DNA of 64,000 nucleotides from Ardenticatenaceae bacterium (GCA_020634235.1 JACKCB010000001.1:1-64000), one strand, 5' to 3'; shown: positions 17,574 through 25,710, counted from the stretch's first letter. The notes: generated by a model not told the origin, from the letters alone. Program-made: numbers and translations.

Positions 17574-17651
17574 CCCCGGCCGGGGTGGTTCTGGTAGCGG
17601 TGGTGGGGGAAAGCGTGGTCGGCAGCTACCCGGCCGGTTGACAAACCGATC

Positions 17652-18161
17652 CTACTCGCGGTCAGCAGGGATATAAGGGATCAACCCCTTGCGATATGCC
17701 TCTTCTTGAAGATAGCGAGGTAGGTAACGCGCATCCGTCACCATGCCATTGACCGAGACAAACCAGACCATGGGATTCTTCTCAATGCGGCTAGGCAGTG
17801 TCCATTCAGGCTCCATCAAACCGATTCTGAACAGGTCACGAATCACTTTGGATTTGCTGGCCGGGCTACCTTTGCCGACTTCAAAATAGTTGCTGATGTC
17901 AGGCGTGGAGATGTGGGGCGTCTGGCTCCTGTCGAAAGCAAAGTTGACAGTGCCGATGGCATGGACAATGCCAGCGGCCCAGTTCTTTGCCTGTCCACTC
18001 GCCAGGGGCGACGGTCGTTTGCGGCACAATTTGGCGGTCATCACGCGGCACATGTCGGCATACTCTTCATTGAGTTTGGCCGCGCAGAAACCATCTGTCA
18101 ATGTCGTGATGGCATCATAAGTTTCTTGCATCGATTTTGGCACGGAATAGGGATCTTTCAT
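17652..18161 (-). CDS. DUF6398 domain protein
   Basis: A 169-residue soluble protein of unknown function. Residues about 10-95 match the DUF6398 pattern: ETYDAITTLTDGFCAAKLNEE, MTAKLCRKRPSPLASGQ and NWAAGIVHAIGTVNFAFD. The rest resembles a short winged-helix-like tail (SKSKVIRDLFRIGLMEPEW). The longer open frame has 26 more codons, but the ATG at 18161 is preceded by AGGA at suitable distance. Its base composition is visibly less GC-rich than the neighbours and it lacks the CCGGCCGG palindrome, which suggests a recent acquisition. It is flanked by gaps on both sides and is probably monocistronic. Confidence 0.8.
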   Translation of the reverse strand: MKDPYSVPKSMQETYDAITTLTDGFCAAKLNEEYADMCRVMTAKLCRKRPSPLASGQAKNWAAGIVHAIGTVNFAFDRSQTPHISTPDISNYFEVGKGSPASKSKVIRDLFRIGLMEPEWTLPSRIEKNPMVWFVSVNGMVTDARYLPRYLQEEAYRKGLIPYIPADRE

Positions 18162-18513
18162 GTCTCTTCCTACGGATTTCACCAGGACGGGCCGAGCTTG
18201 TCCGGTGGTGGGTTGAGATGCCGCTGATCGGCCTCGCAAATAGTCGGGCTTCTATGAAGGCATTGGTGCACGGCCGTTAAGTGCCGTTCATCAAGTATTA
18301 TCCATCCACAACAACTACGCCGCCACAATTTGCCGGGTAACCGCTCTCAACCCGGTTCCTTTGCCCTACAAACAGGTGCTATGATCGGCGACGTCTTGAA
18401 CCATTGCCCAACGGTTCCCCCCCATCCTGGTGGATCCACGTGCCGGCCATTCTTCCGGCGCACAGTGTGCGCCTCTACCGAATGTCCTGTGGGTTCCGTC
18501 CGCCCGGCCCTGC
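18162..18513. other. 352-base gap without a recognised gene
   Basis: I see no gene here on either strand. It holds a perfect inverted repeat GGCGCACA-G-TGTGCGCC at 18457-18473, a GTGGATCCAC palindrome at 18429-18438 and a GATAAT that could be a -10 box on the minus strand at 18302-18297, without a matching -35. The composition shifts from GC-rich (lysS side) to more mixed (DUF6398 side). The hairpin at 18457 could end lysS transcription, but no U-tract follows. Confidence 0.6.
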
Positions 18514-20034
18514 TCAATGCTCCCGTTCGCGCAGGTGCGGGAAGAGCAGCACCTCACGGATGGTTGTCCGGTCGGTGAACAACATCACCAGCCGGTCGAC
18601 GCCGGTGCCAAAGCCGCCGTTGGGCGGCATGCCATAGCGCATGGCCCGCAGATAATCCTCGTCGATGGGGTGGGCCTCGTCCTCGCCCGGCTTGTAGAGG
18701 CGCTGCATCTCCTCAAAGCGCGCCTGCTGGTCCAACGGGTCGTTCAATTCCGAGAAGGCGTTGCCCATCTCCATGCCGGCGATGAAAAACTCAAAGCGCT
18801 CCACGTGCCGGGGGTCCCCAGGGATGCGCTTGGCCAGCGGCGAGATGTCGCGCGGGTACTCGGTGACGAAAGTGGGCTGGATAAGATGCGGCTGGACAAA
18901 ATCGCCCAGCAGGCCGTCGATGAGCTTGCCCCAACTGGCCCCGGCCGGGGTGTGGCCCCCCATCGCCTGGATCGCCGCGGCCAGCGATTCCGCCGTCGGG
19001 TGCGCCAGATAGTCGATCTCCGCAAACTGCATAATCGCCTCGCGCAGGGTCATGCGCTGCCAGGGTCCGGCCAGGTTAATGGTCTCCCCCTGGTAGCTGA
19101 TGGTCGTGCTCCCGTGCAGGTCCTCCGCCAGGTAGGCCAACATCCGCTCGGTGAAATCCATCACGTCATGATAGTCCCAATAGGCGGCGTAGAACTCCAT
19201 CTGGGTGAATTCCGGGTTATGGGTGGCATCCACGCCTTCATTGCGGAAATCGCGCCCAATCTCATAGACGCGCTCCAGCCCGCCCACCAGCAGGCGCTTC
19301 AGGTACAGCTCAAAGGAGATGCGCAAGTACAGCTCCTGCTTTAGCTGGTTGTGGTACGTTGTAAAGGGGCGGGCCGCCGCACCACCATAAAGCGGCTGCA
19401 TGATCGGCGTCTCGACCTCCAGGAAGTCGTTCTCGTCCATGAAGCGGCGCATGGCCCTGAGCAGACGGGCACGGGTGCGAAACACAGCGCGCACTTCGGG
19501 ATTGACAGCCAGGTCGGCGTAACGTTGGCGGTAACGCTCTTCCTGGTCGGCAAAGGCGCTGTAGCGCTCCAGGTGGCCATCGACCTCGCGCTCTTTCACC
19601 AGGGGCAGTGGGCTGAGGGCTTTGCTGAGCATGCGCCAGCCCTCGGTGTGCAGGCTGACCTCACCCATGCGCGTGCGGAACATCTTGCCACGGGCTTCCA
19701 CAAAGTCGCCCAGGTCGACGAGCTTGCGGAAGTTGAGGTGGGCTTCTTCGTCTACTTCACCGCGCCGCAGGAAGAGCTGCACCCGGCCGGTGCCGTCTTC
19801 GACGTGGGTGAAGATGGTCCGGCCCATGTCGCGCATACTGACCACCCGGCCGGTGAGGGTAACGGCGATTTCATCCCCGGCCGGGGTGCCCTCCGCGGCC
19901 TCAAACGCCGCCACCGCCGCAGCCACTGTGTGGCTGCGTGCTGACCGCAGCGGATACGGATCTATCCCGGCCTCTTGCAGCCGCGCCAGCTTCGCCAGAC
20001 GCTGCTCTTCCAATGGTGTAGGTTCCCAAGCCAT
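18514..20034 (-). CDS. lysS: Lysyl-tRNA synthetase, class II
   Basis: Charges tRNA-Lys. The 506 residues match the family. The N-terminal OB-fold anticodon-binding domain (about 55-150; VTLTGRVVSMRDMGRTIFTHVEDG) precedes the catalytic domain with RARLLRAMRRFMDENDFLEVETPIM (motif 1 region, shown in part), motif 2 (GRDFRNEGVDATHNPEFTQM, in part) and motif 3 GFGTGVDRLVMLF. The ATG at 20034 has a strong AGAGGAG ribosome site. A terminator separates it from greA upstream, so it either has its own promoter or depends on read-through. Confidence 0.97.
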   Translation of the reverse strand: MAWEPTPLEEQRLAKLARLQEAGIDPYPLRSARSHTVAAAVAAFEAAEGTPAGDEIAVTLTGRVVSMRDMGRTIFTHVEDGTGRVQLFLRRGEVDEEAHLNFRKLVDLGDFVEARGKMFRTRMGEVSLHTEGWRMLSKALSPLPLVKEREVDGHLERYSAFADQEERYRQRYADLAVNPEVRAVFRTRARLLRAMRRFMDENDFLEVETPIMQPLYGGAAARPFTTYHNQLKQELYLRISFELYLKRLLVGGLERVYEIGRDFRNEGVDATHNPEFTQMEFYAAYWDYHDVMDFTERMLAYLAEDLHGSTTISYQGETINLAGPWQRMTLREAIMQFAEIDYLAHPTAESLAAAIQAMGGHTPAGASWGKLIDGLLGDFVQPHLIQPTFVTEYPRDISPLAKRIPGDPRHVERFEFFIAGMEMGNAFSELNDPLDQQARFEEMQRLYKPGEDEAHPIDEDYLRAMRYGMPPNGGFGTGVDRLVMLFTDRTTIREVLLFPHLREREH

Positions 20035-20107
20035 GTGCTTCTCCTCTAGATAGCCCGGACTGGGCCGATTTGCTTCGGGGCATACTTAGCGGCGCCGCCA
20101 GACCCAT

Positions 20108-20135
20108 AAAAAAAGCCCGTGATGCTCACGGGCTT
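20108..20135 (-). terminator. Intrinsic terminator after greA
   Basis: A perfect 10-base stem (20113-20122 with 20126-20135, AAGCCCGTGA type) with a 3-base loop, followed on the minus strand by a run of seven T. It lies about 40 bases after the greA stop and before lysS. Confidence 0.88.
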
Positions 20136-20173
20136 ATGCTCAAGCGCAAGGGTCAACAGCCCGCGAGTGAGCG

Positions 20174-20665
20174 CTATTCAATACCCTTAATCCGAAAACG
20201 CAGCTTGCCGTTGGGCGCCATCACGTCAACCGTACTGCCTTTGCGCGCCCCCAAGAGCGCACGGCCCAGCGGGCTCTCGTTAGAGATACGGCCACGAATC
20301 GTGTCCGCCTCCGCCGCGCCTACCAGCAAATACTGCTCTTCCTCGTCACTACCCTCTTCGATAATCGTTACCAGGTCACCAATCTTCACCACGTCATGCG
20401 GCGAATCGTCATCCTGAATAAGCTGATAATTCCCCAGAATCTCTTCCAGGTCTTGAATCCGGCCCTCCAAAAAAGCCTGGGCGTTGCGAGCAGCCTCAAG
20501 TTCGGCATTATCAACGAAATCATCGTCCTGGCCATCTTCCAGCGCCTTGTGCAGCCGATCGGCCAGTTGTTCCCGCCCTTCTGTGCGCAGTTGATGCAGC
20601 TCCTCTGTCAGCCGGACCAAACCTTCAGGAGTGAGCAAATGTGGCTTAGCCCTACCTACCGTCAT
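20174..20665 (-). CDS. greA: Transcription elongation factor GreA
   Basis: GreA rescues backtracked RNA polymerase by stimulating transcript cleavage. The 163 residues contain the N-terminal coiled-coil finger with the acidic tip (ALEDGQDDDFVDNAELEAAR, in part) and the C-terminal FKBP-like domain (VKIGDLVTIIEEG to GRALLGARKGSTVDVMAPNG). The acidic tip residues DDD/D that coordinate Mg in the polymerase channel are present. The start ATG has GGTAGGTG upstream. It has its own extended -10 promoter and a roughly 140-base leader containing an internal terminator, so expression is probably attenuated. Confidence 0.95.
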   Translation of the reverse strand: MTVGRAKPHLLTPEGLVRLTEELHQLRTEGREQLADRLHKALEDGQDDDFVDNAELEAARNAQAFLEGRIQDLEEILGNYQLIQDDDSPHDVVKIGDLVTIIEEGSDEEEQYLLVGAAEADTIRGRISNESPLGRALLGARKGSTVDVMAPNGKLRFRIKGIE

Positions 20666-20762
20666 AATTCACCTACCTACGAAGTTATCGATTTCTTCTG
20701 GGCCCATGGGCTTGTGGGACACCCACGTTCCCAGTGCATGATTCTGAATACGCCATAAGACG

Positions 20763-20788
20763 AAAAAAAACCGCTGCCAATGAGCGGC
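20763..20788 (-). terminator. Leader terminator (attenuator) upstream of greA
   Basis: On the minus strand the six-base stem GCCGCT/AGCGGT with a 7-base loop (20788-20770) is followed by eight T (20770-20763). It sits only about 20-45 bases after the predicted start and about 100 bases before the greA ATG. It would produce a short RNA of about 45 nucleotides unless read through. Confidence 0.7.
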
Positions 20789-20813
20789 ACAGTCCTGGGT
20801 GATTAGGCAGAAA

Positions 20814-20841
20814 ATTATACCAAATTGACGGGGGATGTAAA
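20814..20841 (-). promoter_or_regulatory. Promoter of greA
   Basis: TTTACA (20841-20836), 16-base spacer, and an extended -10 TGGTATAAT ending in TATAAT (20819-20814) on the minus strand. Predicted start near 20807. Confidence 0.75.
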
Positions 20842-20967
20842 GGGAGTTACACAGCAGCTTGCGGGATGCCCCATGAGCCAGTTTGAATTTTCGCCTGTTT
20901 CGCTCATAATAGCCGCCAATCGCCCCGGCCGGGTGCCGGATAGCAGCTTTGCAGGCAGGCACAACGC

Positions 20968-21162
20968 ATGACCAAACGACAACTCGGCTACCTCTTCATC
21001 CTCGCCGGCCTGGCCGGCATCTTTGGCCCCTTCCTGGCCGATCTGCTGGGCGCTGGCCAGTTTCAGGGCGTTGGCCCTACCCAGCGGCTGGTACTGCTGG
21101 CGGCTGTGGCCATCCTGCTGGTAGGCCTCAGCCTGCTGCCCTTGGGCGACCGGCCCGCCTGA
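20968..21162 (+). CDS. Small two-helix membrane protein
   Basis: A 64-residue protein with two hydrophobic helices (about 6-26, LGYLFILAGLAGIFGPFLAD, and about 40-58, LVLLAAVAILLVGLSLLPL) joined by a short polar turn. No family recognised. It lies 21 bases before the GT-C membrane protein on the same strand and may be co-expressed with it. The ribosome site is weak (GCAGGCAGG), so the start and the gene itself are less certain than its neighbours. Confidence 0.55.
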   Translation: MTKRQLGYLFILAGLAGIFGPFLADLLGAGQFQGVGPTQRLVLLAAVAILLVGLSLLPLGDRPA

Positions 21163-21183
21163 CCCCCACCAACTGGACCCATC

Positions 21184-22800
21184 GTGACCCGACAACGACT
21201 GCGATTCCAATCCCTTCTGGTCATGCTGCTCATCGCCCTGGCGCTGGCGGCCTACCTGGGCTACTTCCTGGTATACAGCCAGTACGCCGTGGCCCTGTTC
21301 CGCTTCCCATTTGACTACGACCAGGGCGAAGGGTTTGAGCTGATGGACACGCTGCTCTTCAGCCGGGGGGAGTGGCCCTACCAGGATATCGACACCTACC
21401 CGTTCTACTCCTCCAACTACCCGCCCGTTTATCACCTGGCCATCGTGCCCCTGGTCTGGCTGTTTGGGCCGCAGTACTGGACCGGCCGGGTCGTGGCCTA
21501 CCTGGGCACCCTCATCACCGCCGCCGCCATCGGCTACGCCGTTTACCGTGGCCTGGGGCCACAGCCCAGCCGGCGCTGGTGGCTGGCCGCCCTGGCCGGG
21601 CTGGCCTACCTGGCCTCCAACTACATCTACCACGTTGGCCCCCTCTTCCGGCAGCACCTGTTCATGGTCATGTTAGAGACAGTGGCGGTGGTGGTCACCA
21701 GCCTGGTCGTCGCCCGGGAAGAGGCCCAGGGACGACGCAGCAATCGCGGCTGGCTGCTAATTATGCTGCTGCTGCTCCTGGCGGGCTACACGAAGCAGCT
21801 CGCTTACGCCAGCGTAGCCGCCGTCTTCATCTTCCTCTTCCTGCGCCAGCCAAAGCGAGCCGTGTTGTGGGCGGCCGGCTTTGCCCTGGCCACCGGGCTG
21901 GTCTTCCTGTTCATCAACTGGCAAACAGATGGGCAATGGCTGATCAATACGGTGACGGCCAACATCAACCCGTTTGTGCCCGGCCAGGCGCAGGCGCTGT
22001 TCCGGCAGTGGTTTCAACTGCACGCCGTACTCGTTCTGGCCGCCGCTGCATTTGCCGTCTACCAGCTCTATTTTGAGCGGCTGTCGGTGTACACCATCTG
22101 GTTTGTGGTGGCTGTGGCCAACAGCGTCACCGCCGGCAAGTGGGGTGCGGGCGAATCCTACTTTGCTACGGCCATTGCCGCCAGCTGCATTCTGGCCGGC
22201 CTGGCCTTCAACCGGCTGCTAGATGGGGCAGCGCGGCGCGGGCCAAACTGGCAGTTTGCGGCCCTGGTAGCGGTGCCGCTGCTCTTTTTGTACCAGGCCA
22301 GCCTGGTCTTTCACTTGCCTACGCACACGCCGGCGCAGCAGGCGCTGGCCCGGCTGCTGGGCCAGCCCACTGAGGTGATTATCGCACCCCAGACAAGTTG
22401 TTCCGCCCCCCGGCCGGGTGAAAGCATTCCCTATGTCGACGCGGCCGGGGTGGGCCTGCTGGGCCGCCCCCCCACCGCCACCGACACCGCTGCCGGCATC
22501 ACCATCGCCAACCTCATCGCCACCGGCCAGACCCCCGCCTTCAGCGAAGAGGCCGGCTTCAATCTGTACACCGGCCGGGACGTGGTCACCAACCCCACCC
22601 AACTACTCAACCTCTACAACAACAACCAGGTCGACCTGACCGAAATGCTGGCCATGCTCAACACCCAGGCGTTCGATACCATCGTCCTGCGCGCCCAGTT
22701 CTACCCCCCGCCCATCCTGGACGCCATTGGCCAAAATTACCAAACCACCGATCTGGTACAGATGAATGGCTTCGTTTACTGTATAATGAGGCCAAAATAG
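21184..22800 (+). CDS. Polytopic membrane protein, GT-C glycosyltransferase-like
   Basis: A 538-residue inner-membrane protein with about ten hydrophobic helices. The first periplasmic loop has an acidic FDYDQGEGFE motif near residue 42, as in lipid-linked-sugar-dependent GT-C enzymes, and SSNYPPVYH. The C-terminal 140 residues are soluble. The start is GTG at 21184. The donor and acceptor are unknown. It is probably part of surface glycan assembly, like the several other GT-C-like proteins in this window, but it shares no obvious sequence with them beyond topology. Confidence 0.75.
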   Translation: MTRQRLRFQSLLVMLLIALALAAYLGYFLVYSQYAVALFRFPFDYDQGEGFELMDTLLFSRGEWPYQDIDTYPFYSSNYPPVYHLAIVPLVWLFGPQYWTGRVVAYLGTLITAAAIGYAVYRGLGPQPSRRWWLAALAGLAYLASNYIYHVGPLFRQHLFMVMLETVAVVVTSLVVAREEAQGRRSNRGWLLIMLLLLLAGYTKQLAYASVAAVFIFLFLRQPKRAVLWAAGFALATGLVFLFINWQTDGQWLINTVTANINPFVPGQAQALFRQWFQLHAVLVLAAAAFAVYQLYFERLSVYTIWFVVAVANSVTAGKWGAGESYFATAIAASCILAGLAFNRLLDGAARRGPNWQFAALVAVPLLFLYQASLVFHLPTHTPAQQALARLLGQPTEVIIAPQTSCSAPRPGESIPYVDAAGVGLLGRPPTATDTAAGITIANLIATGQTPAFSEEAGFNLYTGRDVVTNPTQLLNLYNNNQVDLTEMLAMLNTQAFDTIVLRAQFYPPPILDAIGQNYQTTDLVQMNGFVYCIMRPK

Positions 22801-22879
22801 CTGGCCGACGGCTCGACCGGTCGGCTCGTTAAGCGATAGCTTCACCAATCACAGATTTCGCATCACGAATGACGCCACC

Positions 22880-23419
22880 ATGCCGGACAATCTCCTCCAC
22901 GAACTCGCTTGCCCCAACTGCCGCAGCCCCATCGATCTGGCGGGGCACGGCCAGCAGATTCAATGCGCCGCGTGCAGCAGCCGCTTCATCTTACAAGGTC
23001 ACCTTTGCCCGCGCTGCAGTACCTACCACAGCAAGGAAGTCCCCTTCTGTGGCCACTGCGGCACGCCGCTAACTCGCACCTGTGCCAGGTGCGGCACCGG
23101 CAACTGGGCCGGGGAGGAATATTGCCAGCAGTGCGGCGAAGCGATGGACATCTTCGATTTGCTCAGCCGCCACGCGGCCCAGGACCGGCAGCGCTGGCTG
23201 GATGAGCGCCGCGAGACCATCCGCCACATCAAGGCCATGGAAGAAAAATCATCACAGCAGCGCATGGCAGAGTTCCAGGCGATTGAGGCCGAGCGCCAGG
23301 CAATCTTGCGCCAGCAAAGGGCGGCGCAGCACAAGCGGGACCAACTGCTGCTGGTATTGGCCGTCGCCTTGCTGGTTATCCTGGCTGCCGCTATTCTCAT
23401 CACCACCATCGGCGGCTAG
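22880..23419 (+). CDS. Zinc-ribbon protein with C-terminal membrane anchor
   Basis: A 179-residue protein. Residues 10-88 hold six CxxC pairs (CPNC, CAAC, CPRC, CGHC, CARC, CQQC), enough for three zinc ribbons. A charged, probably coiled-coil segment (about 100-155) follows, then a single hydrophobic helix (LLLVLAVALLVILAAAILI) at the very C-terminus, so it would be tail-anchored with the ribbons in the cytoplasm. The function is unknown. It ends 10 bases before scpA and is probably co-transcribed with it. Confidence 0.8.
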   Translation: MPDNLLHELACPNCRSPIDLAGHGQQIQCAACSSRFILQGHLCPRCSTYHSKEVPFCGHCGTPLTRTCARCGTGNWAGEEYCQQCGEAMDIFDLLSRHAAQDRQRWLDERRETIRHIKAMEEKSSQQRMAEFQAIEAERQAILRQQRAAQHKRDQLLLVLAVALLVILAAAILITTIGG

Positions 23420-23429
23420 CCGTTTGCTC

Positions 23430-24215
23430 ATGGACAAATACCTGATCCAGCTCCCGGAATTTAGCGGCCCTTTTGACCTGCTGCTGCACCTGATTGACAA
23501 GGAGGCGCTGGACGTGACGGCTATTTCGCTGGCTCAGGTGACCGAGCAGTACCTGGCCCAGGTGGCGCAGCTCAAAGAGGGCAAAATCGACCGGTTGGTT
23601 GATTTCCTGGTCATCGCGGCCCGGTTGGTGCTCATCAAGAGCCGGGCGCTGCTGCCCCGTCCCCCGGCCGTGCCCGGCGGCGAGGAGGAAGAGGACCCGG
23701 CCGAGACGTTGGTGCGCCAACTGCGGCAGTACAAGCGCTTTAAGCAGGCGGCCAGTTGGCTGCATGGCCGGGAGGAAGCGGGGCTGCGGACCTACCTGCG
23801 CGTGGCCCCACCCCCCCGCCCCAAGATTGACAGCCGGTTGGACCTGAGCGGCATCACGGTCACGTCGTTGATCCGGGCGATGGCGGAGGTGTTGGCGCGC
23901 AATGAGAAGCTGGAGAAGAGTGTGGCCGTGGTCCAACCGCGCCGCTTAACCATCGAGGGACAGCTCCAGCATGTGCGCCGGTCGGTGCAAACGCAGGGGC
24001 GGCTGAGCTTCCAGGCGCTGCTCACACCCCGGCCGGATAGGGTGGAGATTGCCATTACCCTGCTGGCGCTGCTGGAACTGATCAAGCGTCGCGAGGTGGT
24101 GGCCCGGCAGCAAGAGCCTTTTGGCCCGATAGAGGTCCTGCCGCTGAGCGGTGCCGCAAGTGACGCCAGAGCCACAATACCCCCACCCCCAGCAGAATCC
24201 CTAACCCATCAATAA
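23430..24215 (+). CDS. scpA: Segregation and condensation protein A
   Basis: The kleisin subunit that bridges SMC heads in the bacterial condensin. The 261 residues start MDKYLIQLPEFSGPFDLLLHLI, the family's typical N-terminus, continue with DVTAISLAQVTEQYLAQV and VIAARLVLIKSRALLPR, and end in the winged-helix part (VEIAITLLALLELIKRREVVARQQEPFG, in part). The last 25 residues are low-complexity and overlap the convergent VanZ-like gene by 134 bases. scpB is not in the window. A longer upstream frame exists but the kleisin homology begins at this ATG. Confidence 0.93.
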   Translation: MDKYLIQLPEFSGPFDLLLHLIDKEALDVTAISLAQVTEQYLAQVAQLKEGKIDRLVDFLVIAARLVLIKSRALLPRPPAVPGGEEEEDPAETLVRQLRQYKRFKQAASWLHGREEAGLRTYLRVAPPPRPKIDSRLDLSGITVTSLIRAMAEVLARNEKLEKSVAVVQPRRLTIEGQLQHVRRSVQTQGRLSFQALLTPRPDRVEIAITLLALLELIKRREVVARQQEPFGPIEVLPLSGAASDARATIPPPPAESLTHQ

Positions 24216-24486
24216 GCACGTCTACCGGGGAGCCCACCCGGCCGGGGACCAAACGTTGGTGCAGTTCATCCGACACGGCATAGGCCAGGGACCAGAGGAT
24301 GGCATAGCCCGGCCGGGGCAGTGCCCGGCCGGCCAACACCGCCAGCAGCGCATAGGCCAACACGTGCGCCCCCTTCTTCACCAGCAAATCCCACACCCCA
24401 AAATCGGCAATGGCCGACTTCGGCTGGCCAGAAACAACAAATATGAGCAGCATCCACAGCAGCAAGGGCAGCCATCGTCTTAACAT
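24082..24486 (-). CDS. VanZ-like family membrane protein
   Basis: A 134-residue integral membrane protein of the VanZ-like family. Hydrophobic helix 1 (LLLWMLLIFVVSGQP) is followed by KKGAHVLAYALLAVLAGRAL, SLAYAVSDELHQRLVPGR and SPVDVLIDGLGILLGVGVLW, the usual family order with the DE-H-Q-PGR block. VanZ relatives confer low-level teicoplanin resistance in enterococci; here the function is unknown. The ATG at 24486 is favoured over one nine codons upstream because TATGAT lies six bases before it. The C-terminal 44 codons lie antisense to the end of scpA. Confidence 0.85.
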   Translation of the reverse strand: MLRRWLPLLLWMLLIFVVSGQPKSAIADFGVWDLLVKKGAHVLAYALLAVLAGRALPRPGYAILWSLAYAVSDELHQRLVPGRVGSPVDVLIDGLGILLGVGVLWLWRHLRHRSAAGPLSGQKALAAGPPPRDA

Positions 24487-24492
24487 CCCCCG

Positions 24493-24498
24493 ATCATA
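24493..24498 (-). promoter_or_regulatory. -10 box of a putative leaderless promoter for the VanZ-like gene
   Basis: TATGAT on the minus strand, six bases before the ATG at 24486, the same spacing as at 4357 and 17568. No Shine-Dalgarno site and no clear -35. Confidence 0.45.
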
Positions 24499-24579
24499 CC
24501 CACTTCCGGCCAATCGCGACCAGAAGTAGATTGGTCCAACTTTGCCAATTGGACCAATCTACCAACCGCCACCCCCACC

Positions 24580-24906
24580 CTAATCAGGCAAATCATCAAG
24601 CACCTGCTGCATACTCTTCTTGTACGCCCGGAAGGCCGACCGGCCATGCGGGGTAAGACTGATAGTCGTATGCGGTTTCCGGCCCTGGAACGACTTCTCC
24701 AGCCTCACATAGCCCGCATCCTCCAGCCGGGCAAGATGTGTTGACAGGTTACCCCACGTCAGCCCGGTCACGCGCATCAAGAAGACATAGTCGGCGCTTT
24801 CAACCACGTAAAGATAAGTGAGCACCATCAGCCGGGCCGGGGCGTGAATGATCTGGTCAATCTCGGCCAACGGGTGCAGTTCGGCGTCATTCTGTGAAAC
24901 AGTCAT
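24580..24906 (-). CDS. Winged-helix transcriptional regulator (HTH_34/ArsR-like)
   Basis: A 108-residue DNA-binding protein. The winged helix covers most of it: IDQIIHAPARLMVLTYLYV, recognition helix around LTWGNLSTHLARLEDAGYV, and the wing LEKSFQGRKPHTTISLTPHG. This fits the short one-domain regulators that repress neighbouring membrane-protein operons. The ATG follows the stop of the membrane protein gene by one base (TAAGATG), so the two are translationally coupled. It most likely binds the tandem palindromic operator at 25586-25614 and represses its own operon; this is inference from position. Confidence 0.88.
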   Translation of the reverse strand: MTVSQNDAELHPLAEIDQIIHAPARLMVLTYLYVVESADYVFLMRVTGLTWGNLSTHLARLEDAGYVRLEKSFQGRKPHTTISLTPHGRSAFRAYKKSMQQVLDDLPD

Positions 24907-24907
24907 C

Positions 24908-25558
24908 TTAAGCCTCCTGCACCAGGTCCTCTTCCTCAGACCCAGACGGCACAGGATTGTCATGCAGCAGACGAATGAAGAGAACCAGGCCAACCAGGAT
25001 CATTATCCCGGCCGTGATGCCAAAGACCAGCGGGAAACCGTGGTGGCTGGCTTTCCCATTGGCGTACAACCATTCCCCAACCAGCGGCGAAAACGCCACC
25101 AGCAGGCCATAGAAGTACAGCCGGTAAAGATCCAAGAAGTAGGCCGAAAGGCTAAAGCCCACCAGGAAAAACAAGCCAAGTACCACGGCAATCATCTGCC
25201 CTGGGACGCCCCCCAGGTTGGCGGCAACCACAATACCCAGAATGAGAGCCAGGACATTGACCGCCAGCATCACATAGGAAAGCTTCTTCAGCCGCTTTGT
25301 GCGCGCCTGGCCAAACCTGGCAACGCCAACCCTGGGAATAACCACGAACCGGCGGAGCAGCCAAACCACCAGGTAAACAAGCCCCCACACCGGCAGGAAC
25401 AGCGCCGAACTCCAGAAATCTCCCAAATATGGGCTGAGCAGCGGCGCAAAGGCAAACATCAAGAAGACAGAACCCAAAAGGATGTCCCACAACCCGTCAT
25501 TATGCGCGGATCTGAACGCCCTTCGCTCTGCTTCCCTAAGACTGATTTGCTGTGACAT
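24908..25558 (-). CDS. Integral membrane protein, regulator-coupled
   Basis: A 216-residue protein with about six hydrophobic helices: LWDILLGSVFLMFAFAPLL, SALFLPVWGLVYLVVWLL, LSYVMLAVNVLALILGIVVA, GQMIAVVLGLFFLVGFSL, YFYGLLVAFSPLVGEWLY and FPLVFGITAGIMILVGLVL. N- and C-terminal tails are charged. No family with known function recognised. It is the first gene of a two-gene operon with the winged-helix regulator. Such pairs often respond to membrane or antibiotic stress, but nothing in the sequence shows the signal. Confidence 0.8.
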   Translation of the reverse strand: MSQQISLREAERRAFRSAHNDGLWDILLGSVFLMFAFAPLLSPYLGDFWSSALFLPVWGLVYLVVWLLRRFVVIPRVGVARFGQARTKRLKKLSYVMLAVNVLALILGIVVAANLGGVPGQMIAVVLGLFFLVGFSLSAYFLDLYRLYFYGLLVAFSPLVGEWLYANGKASHHGFPLVFGITAGIMILVGLVLFIRLLHDNPVPSGSEEEDLVQEA

Positions 25559-25585
25559 AATCGGCCTCCATTACAATTCGGTTCA

Positions 25586-25614
25586 CAAAGTACTTTGCAT
25601 TTCAAAGTACTTTG
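25586..25614. promoter_or_regulatory. Tandem palindromic operator
   Basis: Two copies of the perfect 12-base palindrome CAAAGTACTTTG at 25586-25597 and 25603-25614, centre-to-centre 17 bases. Together they also form a larger inverted repeat around 25600. They cover the predicted transcription start and the first bases of the regulator operon, the classic place for a repressor site. Confidence 0.8.
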
Positions 25615-25619
25615 CACAC

Positions 25620-25648
25620 AGTATAATGCAGCGCCATTGGAAAGTCAA
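25620..25648 (-). promoter_or_regulatory. Promoter of the membrane protein/regulator operon
   Basis: TTGACT (25648-25643), 17-base spacer, TATACT (25625-25620) on the minus strand; predicted start near 25613, inside the operator. Confidence 0.75.
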
Positions 25649-25710
25649 GCCCTCAAACCAGCCAACTCTGTCCCGAACCCGATCAATCATTGCCGGCCGG
25701 CCGCGCCCGA

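Noticed and set aside
22805..22826. Hairpin after the GT-C gene as a terminator
   Set aside because: The GCCGAC/GTCGGC stem is interrupted by a mismatch and no T run follows on either strand.
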